Of a DNA stretch of 64,000 bases, positions 62,315 to 64,000 are shown in pieces. Every line of letters starts with the position of its first letter. The first letter of the stretch is position 1. Under the pieces are notes generated by a model. The model did no database searches. It was not told the origin of the DNA and saw only the letters and a program-made list of their open reading frames with translations. A program made the position numbers and the translations under genes. Origin of the DNA: Chloroflexota bacterium (GTDB taxonomy: Bacteria; Chloroflexota; Anaerolineae; UBA4142); the NCBI GenBank assembly GCA_023381515.1, contig JAMCQI010000100.1:62001-126000 (forward strand). The letters are read 5' to 3'.

Positions 62315-63421
62315 ATGAGCAAGCGCAATGTGGTGATCGGGCTGGTCGTGATCTTGATACTGGGAGGGGGCTATTGGGCGCTGGACGGTGGCGCCAGTTT
62401 TGGTCCGAGGCCTACCCCCACACCCGCATCAGAAGAGAGCGAGCTGGATTATCTCGTCACAGCCTCGGGCACGCTTCTCCCCGCCAAGCGGGCAAACTTG
62501 TCTTTCAAAATCCCGGGCCAAGTGGTGCAAGTTGCCGTCAAGCAGGGGGACCAGGTCAAGCGGGGTGATGTCCTTGTCCTCCTCGAGGCTGCAGAACCGG
62601 AAGCAGGGATCGCGATGGCCCAGGCTAACCTTAATCAACTAATGGCGGGGCCGACAAAGGAGGAGATTGCCGTTGCACAGGCGAACATCGATGCGGCGCA
62701 GGCCCAACTCTTAAAGGTCCGCGCAGGGGCCACCCCCGAAGAGGTCGCCACTGCCAAGGCCACGCTCGAGCGCGCTCAGTCGGGTCTGCGAGATGCCCAA
62801 TCGGCCTACGACAAAGTCAAAGACGACCCCGCAGTTGGCATGTATCCGCAGAGCCAGGCCCTGGAGGCTGCATGGCAAGAATACAGGATAGCCGAGGCGC
62901 ACTATAACCAAGTCGTCAAGGGCGCGACCGCAGACGACATTCGTATCGCGGAAACGGCTGTCGGCATCGCACAAGCGAACCTAAACCATGTGAAAGCCGG
63001 CGCGCGGCCCGAAGAGATTTCGGTGGCTCAAGCACGTCTGGACCAGGCCAAGGCGGGCCTGGCCGCCACCATCCTCACGGCTCCTTTTGACGGCACTGTC
63101 GCTTCCGTCGGCATCCAAGAAGGGGAGACGGTTTCGCCGAGCGTTCCGGTCGTCACGTTGGGCGATCTTGGCGCTCTGCGGCTCGAGACAGACGATCTGA
63201 GCGAGACGAGCGTTGCGCGTGTGAAAGCCGATCAACTTGTGAACATCTCCTTTGAAGCGCTCCCGGGCAAGACCTTCAAGGGCAAAGTGACGGAAATCGC
63301 TCCGCTCTCTTCCGCTCGACAAGGCGGGACGAATTATACCGTCTATGTCGGGATGGCTTCACTGGATCCGGCTTTGCGCTGGGGCATGACGGGGCATATC
63401 GAGATTGACACGCGTCAATGA
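62315..63421 (+). CDS. HlyD/MacA-type periplasmic adaptor subunit
   Basis: 368 residues. The ATG has GGAGGGGG just upstream. One N-terminal membrane helix (VVIGLVVILILGGGYW) and a short Pro-rich stretch lead to a biotinyl-lipoyl-like half (LSFKIPGQVVQVAVKQGDQVKRGDVLVLLE). A long helical hairpin has three related units (AQANLNQLMAGPTKEEIAVA, LLKVRAGATPEEVATAKATL, AQANLNHVKAGARPEEISVA). The second lipoyl half, TILTAPFDGTVASVGIQEGETV, and a beta-barrel follow. It links the permease to the outer side of the envelope. No outer-membrane channel gene is seen. Confidence 0.88.
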   Translation: MSKRNVVIGLVVILILGGGYWALDGGASFGPRPTPTPASEESELDYLVTASGTLLPAKRANLSFKIPGQVVQVAVKQGDQVKRGDVLVLLEAAEPEAGIAMAQANLNQLMAGPTKEEIAVAQANIDAAQAQLLKVRAGATPEEVATAKATLERAQSGLRDAQSAYDKVKDDPAVGMYPQSQALEAAWQEYRIAEAHYNQVVKGATADDIRIAETAVGIAQANLNHVKAGARPEEISVAQARLDQAKAGLAATILTAPFDGTVASVGIQEGETVSPSVPVVTLGDLGALRLETDDLSETSVARVKADQLVNISFEALPGKTFKGKVTEIAPLSSARQGGTNYTVYVGMASLDPALRWGMTGHIEIDTRQ

Positions 63422-63451
63422 GCAATATCATTAGATCAATTGGCCCGTCTG

Positions 63452-63511
63452 CCAATGAAAAGCGAAAGTGATGGGAGACGTGGGACGTTTGACCTGAAAG
63501 TTGAACTTTCA
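63452..63511. repeat. Heptad-like stretch ending in a palindrome
   Basis: The gap before the ATPase gene has rough 7-base phasing (AAAGCGA, AAGTGAT, GGGAGAC, GTGGGAC, GTTTGAC) and ends in TGAAAGTT-G-AACTTTCA (63495-63511), a perfect 8-bp inverted repeat. It may be an operator or a degraded repeat arm. Confidence 0.45.
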
Positions 63512-63533
63512 CCCATCGCATCTGGGAGATATG

Positions 63534-64000
63534 ATGGCTGAACCAAGAAGCGTGGTGGTCGAGACGCAAGACTTGGCCAAAATGTATGGAGACGGCGATG
63601 CGATTGTTGCGTTGGACGGGGTGAACCTTCGAATTTGCGCGGGTGAATTTGTCGCCGTGATGGGTCCGTCAGGTAGCGGCAAGAGCACTCTGCTCAACTT
63701 GCTCGGCGCCCTCGACCGGCCCAGCCACGGGGTTTGTCGCGTGGCGGGGCAGGATCTGGCGCACGTCAGAGACCTGGACCGCTTTCGCTCCAAGACGGTG
63801 GGGTTTGTTTTCCAATTGCACAATCTCATTCCTACTCTGACGGCACTTGAAAATGTAGAGATACCGCTGCAAGAAGAGCGAATGAGCGATGCCGCTCGCC
63901 GCCAGCGGGCCATGGGGTTGCTCGGGTTGGTGAATCTCTCCGATCGGATGCACTTTCTGCCGGCACAATTGTCCGGGGGCCAGCGCCAGCGGGTGGCGAT
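63534..64000 (+). CDS. ABC exporter ATPase of the MacB/LolD type (3' end outside window)
   Basis: 155 residues visible. The ATG at 63534 (or 63531) follows GGGAG. Walker [10 protein letters not shown] at about residue 45, the Q-loop VFQLHNLIP, and the signature [11 protein letters not shown] are present; Walker B lies beyond the edge. The sequence fits the MacB/LolD/FtsE family that pairs with FtsX-type permeases. It is the fourth gene of the regulator-permease-adaptor-ATPase operon and powers export by ATP hydrolysis. Confidence 0.9.
   Translation, partial: MAEPRSVVVETQDLAKMYGDGDAIVALDGVNLRICAGEFVAVMGPSGSGKSTLLNLLGALDRPSHGVCRVAGQDLAHVRDLDRFRSKTVGFVFQLHNLIPTLTALENVEIPLQEERMSDAARRQRAMGLLGLVNLSDRMHFLPAQLSGGQRQRVA

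Overview
The window looks like a chromosomal segment of a Chloroflexota (Chloroflexi) bacterium, probably Anaerolineae-like. This is an inference. It rests on moderately high GC, several secreted proteins with Pro/Thr-rich tails, a four-repeat S1-type protein, the DUF58 / cNMP-PH / DUF4013 accessory membrane proteins, and the lack of lipopolysaccharide genes. No tRNA, rRNA, CRISPR array, integrase or insertion sequence was found. Most promoters are close to TTGACA-17-TATAAT, and several -10 boxes lie only 6-8 bases before a start codon, which suggests leaderless transcripts.

Bases 1-20830 (minus strand) form one long co-directional block. From its 5' end it carries a PIN/TRAM membrane protein, cysS and rlmB, then a family 2 glycosyltransferase, a radical SAM/SPASM protein and a polyprenyl-phosphate-sugar-synthase-like transferase. 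A secreted beta-sandwich protein follows, then six very large polytopic GT-C-like membrane proteins whose genes overlap by 1-4 bases or nearly abut. Five of these six carry, after the membrane part, two or three copies of the same ~120-residue extracytoplasmic module (11 copies in all). The block reads as a surface-glycan or glycolipid assembly machine and is the best candidate here for an under-described system. It is preceded by a ~230-base leader that contains its own intrinsic terminator.

Bases 21338-39360 hold mainly housekeeping genes: radA behind a LexA-type box, an MFS exporter, clpC, an S1-domain protein, a hotdog thioesterase, an aminotransferase, hpt, folP and folE. Mixed in are secreted proteins with Pro/Thr tails, a GH99-like/SH3b protein, a decayed BNR-repeat gene that keeps a near-perfect promoter, and a frameshifted SurA-like lipoprotein. 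Bases 39489-49569 carry a methylase-like gene with a degenerate catalytic motif, DUF58, a cNMP/tandem-PH membrane protein, uvrC, ssb, DUF4013 and a Mut7-C RNase.

Bases 49679-64000 (plus strand) carry gatC - GT4 - gatA, then the classic rpsB-tsf-pyrH-frr-uppS-cdsA cluster with structured leaders. These are followed by a seven-helix membrane protein with a GAF domain and a C-terminal helix-turn-helix, and then a MarR/GbsR-type regulator driving a MacAB-like ABC exporter whose permease is a fused double FtsX unit. The exporter ATPase runs off the window.

A feature crossing the whole window is a family of short arrays with strict 7-base periodicity. Several are built as a left arm, a spacer and a complementary right arm. 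Most lie between genes, and one lies in frame inside a glycosyltransferase-like gene.
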